A stretch of 35,546 bases of DNA, from assembly GCA_036561005.1 (NCBI GenBank), contig DATBQE010000114.1:1-35546 (forward strand). Reading direction: 5' to 3'. The DNA comes from PKWO01 sp036561005 (GTDB lineage Bacteria; Pseudomonadota; Gammaproteobacteria; Burkholderiales; Burkholderiaceae_D). The notes under the pieces are model-generated. The model ran no database searches, was not told where the DNA came from, and saw only the letters and a list, made by a program, of their open reading frames with translations. This document shows positions 7,758 through 15,689 of the stretch, piece by piece. Position numbers and translations under genes: made by a program. Position 1 is the first letter of the stretch. Each line of letters begins with the position of its first letter.

Positions 7758-9380
7758 CTAATTCACCGACGCATCAAGTTGGCTTTGTATCTCGCTGATC
7801 CATCCACGCGCCAGAATAAAGGCAGGCTCCAGCTTCAGCGCCTGGCCAAACGCCAGCAGCGCTTCCTGCGGCCGGTTCAGGGCGTTGAGGCAGAGCCCCA
7901 TGTTGTGCCAGGTGTAGGGCGCTTCCTGGAACCATTCCAGCGACAGGCGATAATGAACGATTGCTTCTTCAAACCGGCCCAGGCATTGAAAGACCAGGGC
8001 AATGTTGTAGTAGGAATCGACGCTGCCGGGCAGGTAGTAGACGTTGGCGGCGATTCTGTGCAAGCCTTCGAGCATGTCTTCTTTTGCGCTTGCGGTGGCG
8101 TGCGGCAGTTGGTTGATGACTTCATTGACGCACATGTTGAAGACATAAGGGTCCCAGTTGCCGGCCCAGAACTGTGCCAACAGGGTGGGCAGGGAACAGT
8201 GCCCATTGGTGTTGAGCAAATGGTTACACAGGCTGATGGCATTACCGGGGCCGGAGGTGCTGACATAGGTGAGCACGGCCTGGTTGGTTTCGGGCAGATC
8301 GGCAAAGTGCGCGCCGAGCACGAAGGCGGAAGTGAGTATGCTCTGTTCAGTCGGCTGATGGCGTACGTCGCCGTGATGGATCTTGAAGAAATCGCCCAGT
8401 ATGCCGAAGTTGACCAGCATCGAGGCGCTGCAATAGGCGCCCATCAGTTGGTCGCTGCTTTCCCACACACTGTTTCTTCGGTTAATGCCTTTGTCGGTCG
8501 CCAGCAGCAGAAATTTTCCGTTCGAGAGTTGGCGCAGATGGTCGATGCAGCGCAGTGCCGCCAGTGGCACGAGAAAATGGCCGTGCGTATTCTCACTTGC
8601 ATAATGCGCGAGCAGTTGCGCGATCACCGGGTCGTGCGCTTGTTCGGCGGGCAACTCATCATAGGTATAAGCGAGCTGCACGCCGTCCGGGTCGGTCGGC
8701 ATGCCTTCGTGAACCTGTGATGCCGGTGCAGACAGGGTGACGAGGCCGCGCTGCCAATGGCCGTCCTGCAGCCGGAACAATTCCTGCGACAGGGAATCGA
8801 AAATATAGTTGGCCACCACCGCGACCGGGTTCCTGGTGCCGCCGGGCCCGCCCAATAGTTTGCCCGATAGCATGAGGCGCAAGGGCTGCAATTGCTCAAG
8901 ATTGAACTGCGCAAAGTCGAGCACGCCTTGTGCAATGAACGGTTGCAGGGCCTTGTGCTCGCGGCACCATGCAATATTTTTTTCCGCCAGGTCGGTCACG
9001 ACATAGACGAACTTCACATGGTCGAGGCCAAGATTGCCGCGCAATTCGAGCAGGCATTTGAGAACATAGAAGCTGAACATGCCATGCCCCGCTCCCAGTT
9101 CCAGGATGAAGAACGGCTCATCGGGCGCATAGTCCGGCCGCCTGCCCCAGTCTTGCAGAAAGCGTACGATCATTTGTGCATAGGTGTGCGCAATGCCGGG
9201 GTTGCTGGTCACCTGGTAGGGCACTTTCCGGTTCCATACTTCAATGCCGTGCTCCTGATAGAAACGCCGGCTGGCCTGCCACAGCATGCTTTGCGACAGC
9301 GGGATGTTTTCTTCCAGGACGGTAACGGCGAATTGCTGGCCCGACCCCTGTGCCATGTCTTGCACGCGCTTCTGCGTCAT
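7758..9380 (-). CDS. SAM-dependent methyltransferase with C-terminal TPR repeats
   Basis: 540 residues. The N-terminal half has a class I methyltransferase motif I, FFILELGAGHGMFSFYVLK (E94 to G100), a second strand with VYVVTDLAEKNIAWC, and AVVANYIFDSLSQELF, all reminiscent of the MidA/NDUFAF7 (COG1565) group. The C-terminal ~95 residues contain at least two tetratricopeptide repeats (SYYNIALVFQCLGRFEEAI, TWHNMGLCLNALNRPQEAL). The ATG at 9380 is chosen because GGGAG lies seven bases upstream; that GGGAG overlaps the TAG stop of the preceding cargo gene, so the two are probably translationally coupled. Substrate unknown. By context it may modify or chaperone the cargo protein, which is inference. 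Confidence 0.75.
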   Translation of the reverse strand: MTQKRVQDMAQGSGQQFAVTVLEENIPLSQSMLWQASRRFYQEHGIEVWNRKVPYQVTSNPGIAHTYAQMIVRFLQDWGRRPDYAPDEPFFILELGAGHGMFSFYVLKCLLELRGNLGLDHVKFVYVVTDLAEKNIAWCREHKALQPFIAQGVLDFAQFNLEQLQPLRLMLSGKLLGGPGGTRNPVAVVANYIFDSLSQELFRLQDGHWQRGLVTLSAPASQVHEGMPTDPDGVQLAYTYDELPAEQAHDPVIAQLLAHYASENTHGHFLVPLAALRCIDHLRQLSNGKFLLLATDKGINRRNSVWESSDQLMGAYCSASMLVNFGILGDFFKIHHGDVRHQPTEQSILTSAFVLGAHFADLPETNQAVLTYVSTSGPGNAISLCNHLLNTNGHCSLPTLLAQFWAGNWDPYVFNMCVNEVINQLPHATASAKEDMLEGLHRIAANVYYLPGSVDSYYNIALVFQCLGRFEEAIVHYRLSLEWFQEAPYTWHNMGLCLNALNRPQEALLAFGQALKLEPAFILARGWISEIQSQLDASVN

Positions 9381-9390
9381 TGTCATCTCC

Positions 9391-11775
9391 CTAGAATGTG
9401 ATTTGCCGCGCGGTAAACGCGAGGTGGCCGGTGCCGCCCGGCAATGCCGTCTTGGCTCCCACCGCGCGCGGCAAATTGGCCAGGGCGCCGCCTGCGGCTG
9501 CCGTTTCCACGGCAAAGCGGAAGCGCTCGTTGGCGCCGGCGGCCGCCGGCATCAGCCCGGCAATCGCGGCAATGCCGGCCAGCGCCGTCAGGTCGTCGGG
9601 AACACCAGCCGCAGCACCGGGAATGAGAGCAAGCCAACCGGCTCCGCCTGGTACGCCGGCGATGGCCGCCTCGATTGCCGTATTGACGACTGCAGCACCG
9701 CCCCCCGCGGTCGCCGCGCCTATGATGGCGGCATTCATCACATTGGCCTGGACTGCGGCTGGCACGGCGGCAACCAGTGCCGCGACATTTGCCGCCGCCG
9801 CGACCGCCATCACGCCGACGGCTGCGATGGCAACGGTCTGCGCCGCGCCAAAGGCCGCACTGAAAATCAATGCCGCGTTCACGGCGACGAGACCGCCGGC
9901 TGCGGCGACGACGGTGGCGTCACCCGCCACGGCGGCCACCAGCGCCGGCCCTTGCGGGTGATTGAGCAGGTTATTCCATCCCGCAACGCCGCCTGCTCCG
10001 GCGGCAGCGATATTTCGTAATTGGATACCGGCCAGCATCTGCGCCGGTAGCGCATTGTTGACCCCCGCGAGGGCGACAGCAACACCGCCATTGGCCACGC
10101 CGAACGCCGGCGGATAGGCCATGGCACCGTTGCCCAGGTAATCAAGCGCGTCGACCCCGCCGGCCCCGGCGGCGCCGGCCTGCCCCGGCACACCGGCTGC
10201 CAACGCCCCTGCATTGTCGGCACCGGTTTGCAGCAGCTTGCTGTCAAATTCCCCGATACCGGCTTTGCCGGCCACCGCAACGGAATTGGTGATGTTGCCG
10301 GCCAGATTGTTCAATGGCCCGGCCGCCGTCACGTCTTTCACTTCGGTGCGCCAATAGCCCGGCGTGCGCCGCACAAAATTGGCAGCGGGGTTGGCCAACC
10401 CGCCGCCCACCGTGTTGACGTCATTGACGATGGCGTCATAAGAAAATGGTCCTGGCTTGTTATACGTCGCCCACCCCGCGCCGCCGACGGCCGGTTTGTG
10501 CACCTTCACGTTGGCAATATTTGCTTGCCATAGATTGGCCCGCGCGGCCATTGCCAGCGGCGTTTCCTGATAGGTATTGTCGGGATATTGGACATTGACC
10601 TTGTAGCTCAGTGTGGCGCCTCCCGCGATTGCTTGGGTCGCCGGTGCCTCGATATTGCCCTGGTATTGCGGCGTGTTGAATGCGGCAATCTGCGGCGCCA
10701 GGTTCCACGGTTCATAGAGCAGGAAGGAGCGAAAGCTGTCCATCAGTTGATCGCCCACCAGATGGCCGCCCTGATAGGCTTCGAAGGCATTGGCGCGAAT
10801 CAGGGCTTCATCGACACCCATGTGCCCGATATCGGTTTCGATCCCACCCTTGTTGCTGCGACCCTTTCCTCTGACCACGCTGCTCGTGGCCGAGACCTCA
10901 AAAGGCCGGTGGTATTGCGCCCCAAGCGGGCTGGCCAGATTGGTGTTGCCTGCATTGAGCTTGGGAATTTCGATCTTGTGCCCTGCCGGAATCCCTAGTG
11001 CACCGCCGGCGGCAACAGGCGCACTGATTACGCCCTGATAATTGGGGTTGAAGGCGTTGACGAATTCACCCGTCGGTGTCGGATGCGGGCCATCGAATTG
11101 GGTCGGATTGATGAAATCGCCATTGGCGAGGCCCGGCTGCACGGCACCCGCCTTGACCTGATAGCCGCCCGCAATGGCATTGGCCGGGGCCGGAAAGCCG
11201 ACGCCGCCGAAGCCGGGGGCAACGCGATCGGTCGCCACCGCAGCCATGGCCGGCATGCCGATTGCCGTGAAATCGACCGTGGCGCCGGCGCGCTGTATCA
11301 CCCCGCCGGAAGCGCGGCGGGAGGTCGCGCCGTAGGCCGGTGCACCGTTCTTTGTCAGCGGCATGCATTGCGCCGTTTGAATGGCAAGCGATTGTTCCTC
11401 GGTGCGGCGATTTCGCACAGCATTGCCCGACTGACCACCGGCCAACTGTGCAGCCGGCACGGGCGGCTGGTGCACGGCTTGGCGGCCCGCCCTGGCGCCA
11501 CCGCTAGACCGCTCCGCGTTGTCCTGTTGCCGTTGCATGGGGGCGATCTGGGCCCTGAAGGCATCCATACGCGGTCCCTGATTGACGCGCTCTGCGGTCT
11601 GCCTTTGGGCGACCGCGTGCGGACCACTCTGTGCACTTGCAACGAGCTGATGCAGCGCCACAGTCGATTCGCGCCGGTCGACAAAAGCGCCTTCGCCACG
11701 CTCAACTGCGGCCGCAGTCTGCGACGGTTCGCGCGGCGCGGGCGTAGCGGTGCGCGCTTGCTTGTTACCGTTCAC
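9391..11775 (-). CDS. Large eCIS-cargo-like protein: leader, nuclease-like core, hydrophobic C-terminus
   Basis: About 794 residues from GTG 11775. Residues ~30-83 form a cargo-type leader: AFVDRRESTVALHQLV, HAVAQRQTAERVNQGPRM, FRAQIAPMQRQ. This closely resembles the FVDNRPxAVAQRKLQxMA...SPxxxQ leader of proteins loaded into extracellular contractile injection systems. Around residue 338 is YQGGHLVGDQL followed by PWNLAPQIAAFN, similar to DNA/RNA non-specific endonuclease cores. Residues ~600-730 are strikingly Ala/Gly/Val-rich and hydrophobic (VAIAAVGVMAVAAAANVAAL), able to form membrane-spanning or amphipathic helices. The start is uncertain: the frame is open to 12174 but the upstream part reads like non-coding sequence. 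No injection-system structural genes are in the window. Confidence 0.6.
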   Translation of the reverse strand: MNGNKQARTATPAPREPSQTAAAVERGEGAFVDRRESTVALHQLVASAQSGPHAVAQRQTAERVNQGPRMDAFRAQIAPMQRQQDNAERSSGGARAGRQAVHQPPVPAAQLAGGQSGNAVRNRRTEEQSLAIQTAQCMPLTKNGAPAYGATSRRASGGVIQRAGATVDFTAIGMPAMAAVATDRVAPGFGGVGFPAPANAIAGGYQVKAGAVQPGLANGDFINPTQFDGPHPTPTGEFVNAFNPNYQGVISAPVAAGGALGIPAGHKIEIPKLNAGNTNLASPLGAQYHRPFEVSATSSVVRGKGRSNKGGIETDIGHMGVDEALIRANAFEAYQGGHLVGDQLMDSFRSFLLYEPWNLAPQIAAFNTPQYQGNIEAPATQAIAGGATLSYKVNVQYPDNTYQETPLAMAARANLWQANIANVKVHKPAVGGAGWATYNKPGPFSYDAIVNDVNTVGGGLANPAANFVRRTPGYWRTEVKDVTAAGPLNNLAGNITNSVAVAGKAGIGEFDSKLLQTGADNAGALAAGVPGQAGAAGAGGVDALDYLGNGAMAYPPAFGVANGGVAVALAGVNNALPAQMLAGIQLRNIAAAGAGGVAGWNNLLNHPQGPALVAAVAGDATVVAAAGGLVAVNAALIFSAAFGAAQTVAIAAVGVMAVAAAANVAALVAAVPAAVQANVMNAAIIGAATAGGGAAVVNTAIEAAIAGVPGGAGWLALIPGAAAGVPDDLTALAGIAAIAGLMPAAAGANERFRFAVETAAAGGALANLPRAVGAKTALPGGTGHLAFTARQITF

Positions 11776-11897
11776 TTTCGCCCCATTGGCAATGGCCCAC
11801 GGCTGCTGCGCTTGCAGGCATGGGCGATGCGATACGCGCGGTTCGATTGAGAAGGAATGGAAAACATGGGCGTCACCGGTAACATGCGCTGCTTGAC

Positions 11898-11903
11898 AGT
11901 ATA
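11898..11903 (-). promoter_or_regulatory. Possible -10 box for the cargo-methyltransferase operon
   Basis: On the minus strand the sequence reads TATACT, one base from the sigma-70 consensus. No good -35 box is visible at 16-18 bases. If used, transcription would start near 11890 and translation must begin downstream, which fits ATG 11867 or GTG 11775 better than the longer open frame. Confidence 0.25.
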
Positions 11904-12141
11904 AGGGCATCGCATCCAAACCGGGAGAATTGCGATTTTTTTGCGCGCCAGCCAGCCCAACTTGAGAAATGGCCTGTAGTCCGGCGCCAAGAGCCCGGTC
12001 CGGATCGATACAAATCAATTCCTGCACAAATTCCGAACACAAATTTCCACAACAAACCACCTGTAAGAATCTGCAATTGTTGGATGAAAACGTCAGATCG
12101 ATTGTTCTTTTAACCACGCAAAAAAATTGTGAGAAACTCAA

Positions 12142-12274
12142 GGGCATCTCGAAAAATCGTAGCGAGCGACTCAAGGTCGGACCGAGAAGCGCAGCCGTAC
12201 GACTGTACGGTGAGCATCGCAGGTCCGAGATGGCCGGGCCGCGTAGGCCGCACAGTAGATTTTTAGAGATGCCA
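12142..12274. repeat. ~130-bp palindromic intergenic element
   Basis: The ends are near-perfect inverted repeats: GGGCATCTCGAAAAATC (12142-12158) against GATTTTTAGAGATGCC (12258-12273). The interior contains a second hairpin, CCGTAC-GACT-GTACGG (12195-12210), and a GGTCCGA / TCGGACC pair. There is no open frame. Similar elements, with GATTTTTCGAGATGCCC-type ends, occur between genes in several betaproteobacterial genomes as far as I recall. It may be a non-autonomous mobile or structural repeat. Confidence 0.6.
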
Positions 12275-12321
12275 TCAATAGAATTATTAGTAAAAATAAG
12301 TTTCTAACAGGGAGTATAAAA

Positions 12322-13689
12322 ATGAGAAATCAATTTTCCCGCGCCACGCATGGCGCACGGGGAGTGACGCTGCTCGTCTTGAGCGCTGCTATGGCCACCC
12401 TCGGTGGTTGCAGCCTGATGCCCAACAATATCAACGAGCCGGTCATTTCACTGCACGCACAGGCCAACGGCATGAAAGCCGACTATCGGCTCAGCAAGGA
12501 CTCGCCGCCTATCGTTGCCGGACAAATGTCCGATGGCGACTCGGGCGTATTGCCCGTCGAAACCACGCCGGTCGGCGTGAAGTCGCAGATCATGGCCCTG
12601 CGCGGTTCGTATCGCAGCCGGCAGACCGAGCTGCTGCGCGAGATCGACGTGGCGAGCAATTTCCAGTTTGCCGGCATCATCGTCTCGGCAATCGGCGTCG
12701 GGATAAAGAGCACCGGCACCCGTAACACCGGCGCCGGGGCCGCGGGCCTTGCCACATTATGGGGCGACCATTACAAATTAATGGTGCAGGCGACAAACTA
12801 CAAGACTGCAGCCGACGCCATGGATTGCGTCTATCGCGATATCGACGCGATTCCGGATTCCTTCTGGAGCAGCGCCTACGATCTGAACGGCACCTTCGTC
12901 ATTCCGAAAGACACCTTTACCGACAAGGGTGGAGCGGGAAAGGACGCGACGACGGCCTACGATACCTTGTCAAAGATGTTCCCCACGCTGAACAATAACG
13001 TCTATGAGATTGACCAGAAGCTGCATGCGAACCAGGCCAGCGTCACGATTACGGCGGTACAGGTGAGCGACATTCAAAATGCGGTGACCAGCCAGGTTAC
13101 CGCCAAGGCCGGCGCGGCGAGCGCAGTACCTGCAATCAAAGCTGCGGCTGAAAGTCAGGTTGCTTCGGCTACGACAGAAAGTGGACAAAAACAAGCCCAG
13201 CTGGTCACAGCAAAGGTCAAGGCCGACACGGCAGGCTTGAAGCTGACTAACTTCAGGAATGTCGTGCAAGAAAAAAACGCCAGTTTGGAGCGGCTCACGA
13301 CTCAGAAGACTGAGCACGAGACGCAGATGATGTCGCTGCGTAGCGCGATGCCCGATCTCACGGTCATGGAGGTCAATTCGAAGGATAGCAAGCGGTCCCA
13401 GGCAGCGGCGCAATTGAAATTATCGTCGGAATCGGCTTTCGCATTGACAAGGCAGATTTCGCAAATCACGTCGGAGAAATCCGTGGCGGAAAACAATCAG
13501 AAGCAGGCCGAGACGGACGCCGCACTAGCGAGCGGTGAACTGCAGGCGGCGCAAGCACAGGCGGAAGAAGCAGCCAAAGCCGCAGCCAATGCCAGGAAAT
13601 TCAAGGATATGATCACGCTGGGCGTGGTCGATACTGCGATCGCCCTGCCGTCGAACGTCTCCGCCTGTCTCGCCGCCATGGGGAAATAG
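12322..13689 (+). CDS. Coiled-coil lipoprotein of unknown function
   Basis: 455 residues. A lipoprotein signal ends in MATLGGC, with the lipidated Cys at residue 30. Residues 30-240 form a soluble domain containing a short hydrophobic stretch (FQFAGIIVSAIGVGIKS) and YKLMVQATNYKTAADAMDCV. Residues ~250-430 are long heptad-rich helices dense in A, Q, K, E and S, clearly coiled coil. The C-terminus has two further cysteine-containing or hydrophobic turns (VVDTAIALPSNVSACLAAMG). GGGAG lies eight bases before ATG 12322. It is followed at 118 bases by an outer-membrane phospholipase-like gene in the same direction, so both may act at the envelope together. No family recognised. Confidence 0.65.
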   Translation: MRNQFSRATHGARGVTLLVLSAAMATLGGCSLMPNNINEPVISLHAQANGMKADYRLSKDSPPIVAGQMSDGDSGVLPVETTPVGVKSQIMALRGSYRSRQTELLREIDVASNFQFAGIIVSAIGVGIKSTGTRNTGAGAAGLATLWGDHYKLMVQATNYKTAADAMDCVYRDIDAIPDSFWSSAYDLNGTFVIPKDTFTDKGGAGKDATTAYDTLSKMFPTLNNNVYEIDQKLHANQASVTITAVQVSDIQNAVTSQVTAKAGAASAVPAIKAAAESQVASATTESGQKQAQLVTAKVKADTAGLKLTNFRNVVQEKNASLERLTTQKTEHETQMMSLRSAMPDLTVMEVNSKDSKRSQAAAQLKLSSESAFALTRQISQITSEKSVAENNQKQAETDAALASGELQAAQAQAEEAAKAAANARKFKDMITLGVVDTAIALPSNVSACLAAMGK

Positions 13690-13730
13690 GCTTACGAGCA
13701 TTGAAGGCCCGCAGCGCGCGGCAGTCCGCG

Positions 13731-13763
13731 TTTCGGCCTGCAGTTTCGGCCTGCAGTTTCGGC
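13731..13763 (+). repeat. 13-bp tandem repeat
   Basis: TTTCGGCCTGCAG occurs twice back to back (13731-13743 and 13744-13756) and a partial third copy (TTTCGGC) follows. It lies between the lipoprotein and phospholipase-like genes. Confidence 0.7.
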
Positions 13764-13807
13764 GCGCATTTCGCCGCAAGATTGCCCCGGCAACGAGAGG
13801 TGTCGTC

Positions 13808-15505
13808 ATGATGTCACTTTGTGCTTTCCGCCCGTCCCCCGCGCGCCTGCGATTCGCGGCCAGACTCATGTTCGCGCTGCTCGCTGCAGGCATGGCGGGC
13901 GCGGCCAGCGCTGACGACTCAGCATGCCGGAGCGATGCCGAAAGGCACTTGTCGAAGGTGGCCGACGGACGCTCGATGCGCGAATTGCGCAAGTTCTTGC
14001 TTGGATTGGAGAAGCAGGCAATTTCCGCGTCCTGTGAAATCGAAGTCCTCAAGCGTGCGTTTGGCACCAACGATTACGACACCGCTTCGTTATTGTTGCG
14101 CGACAGCCCGCAGCTCGATGCCGATACGCGAAAAAAGTTGATCGTGTCGGCAGTCAAATGGGGCGACCCGGCCCTGCTGCAACTCGCGTTGGTTCACGCC
14201 AAAGGTGAAGCTGCCGATTTTGGAAAGGGCAACGTCAATGAAGCCACGCCGCTCGACATTGCCGTAGCCAGAGGCAATACCATCTTGCTCGACATATTGC
14301 TACGGGCAGACGGCGCGAACTACAGCGAGAGCGCCGCGCAGTTCGGCACTGCCGTTGAGCACGCAGCGTGCACCCACCAGAACGACGCGCTCGACATGCT
14401 GCTGGCATCCAAATTTCACGGTCAGGGAGAGGTGTCGAAAGACGATGCCTTGCCCAATATTCTGGCAGACGATCCGGACCGCCTGAGCGATCAATATTGC
14501 CCGGGGCAGGAAAAAAAGGAAATGGCAAAGCATGAAGCCAAGAGCGACTGCGCATCGGCAAAGAATGCACGCAGGAAGGGCAAGATGCAGTATACCGATT
14601 GCCACCAGACTCCCCTGCTGCTGGAATCGAACAACCCCAATCTGCTCGGCTATTCGCGCGAAAAGGGCGAGCAAAACTATATCGATATCGTCCTTTCGCT
14701 GCGCTATCCCCTGTTCTTCGACGTGCTGCGCGAAAGCAAATACAACAATTGGTTTCCCTATTTCGGATTCGACATGCACGGCGCCTTTTATTTGCGCGAG
14801 CGGCCTTCCTCGCCCGTCATCATCCGCGCGTTCAACCCAAGTTTGCATCTGCGGCGCTATGAGCCCGGCCAACAGGCGGAGGTGGCCCGCGACGACCCGT
14901 TTGCCAACTACCTGGATGTGGCATACGGTCATTTGTCGGATGGACAGATTATCGATACCTGGGCCGCGCTCAAGCAACAAGCCGCATCGATCAAGGCCGG
15001 CCAGAACGCCAACCTCAGCGACGAGCAGGCGTACGACTATGCGCGCGACTATATCAGCCGCAGCTGGAACTACACGGAAGCGAGTTGGCATTTTGCCGAC
15101 CGAAATCAGATTGCGCAGGACGACACCCACAACAAGCTGGCATTCACCGCCAGCCTGCGCTACTACTTCGGCGGTTTTCTCGGGTCTGTCGAAGAGTTCA
15201 ATCCGGAGGTCGACAATCCCCGAGCAATTACCAAGCTGAGCCAGGTGAGCGGTCTCAGTTTCTCCATCTATGACCAGTTTCCAAAGAGCGCCTGGCTCCC
15301 GCACGACGCGAACCTGAACCTGTCGACCGGACTATCCAATCCCGGCAAATGGAATTCCGCGAAACTGAGCATCACCAGCCAACCACTCCCGATATTCAAC
15401 GTGCCCTTGACAGCTTGGGCGAGCAACGGCTACGTCAACACGCTGGCGCAATACTATCGTCGCCAGACCGCCATGGGGCTGGCCGTTTCGTTCGATACCG
15501 AGTGA
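13808..15505 (+). CDS. Ankyrin-repeat / outer-membrane phospholipase A (OMPLA-like) fusion
   Basis: 565 residues with a signal peptide (cleavage near ASA-DD, residue ~36). Residues ~80-210 contain ankyrin-like helix pairs (EATPLDIAVARGNTILLDIL, GTAVEHAACTHQNDALDMLL). From about 275 on it follows the OMPLA barrel: IVLSLRYPLFFDVL, SSPVIIRAFNPSLHLRRYEP, then AYGHLSDGQ with H375 and S377, SRSWN with N421, and a closing QTAMGLAVSF. In E. coli OMPLA the catalytic residues are His142, Ser144 and Asn156, in H-x-SNG and SRSWN. All three equivalents are present, but ~46 residues rather than 14 separate His and Asn. OMPLA hydrolyses outer-membrane phospholipids as a calcium-dependent dimer. An AGAGG motif precedes ATG 13808. 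Ankyrin fusion is unusual. Confidence 0.75.
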   Translation: MMSLCAFRPSPARLRFAARLMFALLAAGMAGAASADDSACRSDAERHLSKVADGRSMRELRKFLLGLEKQAISASCEIEVLKRAFGTNDYDTASLLLRDSPQLDADTRKKLIVSAVKWGDPALLQLALVHAKGEAADFGKGNVNEATPLDIAVARGNTILLDILLRADGANYSESAAQFGTAVEHAACTHQNDALDMLLASKFHGQGEVSKDDALPNILADDPDRLSDQYCPGQEKKEMAKHEAKSDCASAKNARRKGKMQYTDCHQTPLLLESNNPNLLGYSREKGEQNYIDIVLSLRYPLFFDVLRESKYNNWFPYFGFDMHGAFYLRERPSSPVIIRAFNPSLHLRRYEPGQQAEVARDDPFANYLDVAYGHLSDGQIIDTWAALKQQAASIKAGQNANLSDEQAYDYARDYISRSWNYTEASWHFADRNQIAQDDTHNKLAFTASLRYYFGGFLGSVEEFNPEVDNPRAITKLSQVSGLSFSIYDQFPKSAWLPHDANLNLSTGLSNPGKWNSAKLSITSQPLPIFNVPLTAWASNGYVNTLAQYYRRQTAMGLAVSFDTE

Positions 15506-15573
15506 ACGTCGTTTTTCCAGGCCGCGCCACATTTTGCGGCAAAAGTCGGGTCAATCTTGCCGTTGGCACAATT

Positions 15574-15591
15574 TGATCAATATATTGATCA
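15574..15591. promoter_or_regulatory. Perfect 18-bp palindrome upstream of hipBA (operator candidate)
   Basis: TGATCAATATATTGATCA is fully self-complementary. It lies 99 bases before the hipB start in an AT-rich stretch, where a promoter for the operon would be expected. HipB proteins bind palindromes in their own promoter and repress it together with HipA. Confidence 0.5.
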
Positions 15592-15660
15592 GTTAATGCA
15601 AACTGTTTAATATTAGTTACATTAATTCTTGAAATATTGAACCTGGTTTGCTACATTTAT

Positions 15661-15684
15661 GTATCAACGCCACCATATTGATAC
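15661..15684. promoter_or_regulatory. Inverted repeat directly before hipB (operator candidate)
   Basis: GTATCAA (15661-15667) and TTGATAC (15678-15684) are exact inverted repeats ten bases apart, ending five bases before ATG 15690. The half-site shares TATCAA/TTGAT with the 18-bp palindrome upstream. The layout resembles the TATCC-N8-GGATA operators of E. coli HipB, with a different half-site. Confidence 0.5.
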
Positions 15685-15689
15685 AAATC

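Larger units (their letters stand above)
11776..12321. other. Intergenic region between the cargo operon and the lipoprotein gene
   Basis: About 545 bases without a firm gene. It holds a TATACT -10-like box for the minus strand at 11898-11903 and a short minus-strand open frame from ATG 11867 (MFSIPSQSNRAYRIAHACKR) that ends next to GTG 11775. The palindromic element at 12142-12274 also lies here, as does GGGAG before the plus-strand lipoprotein start. Confidence 0.45.

Noticed and set aside
11083..11850. 255-codon plus-strand open frame
   Set aside because: It is antisense to the large cargo-like gene and shows low-complexity composition without a recognisable domain.
14300..15304. 334-codon minus-strand open frame
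   Set aside because: It is antisense to the ankyrin-phospholipase gene, whose domains are clear; the opening is a codon-bias shadow.
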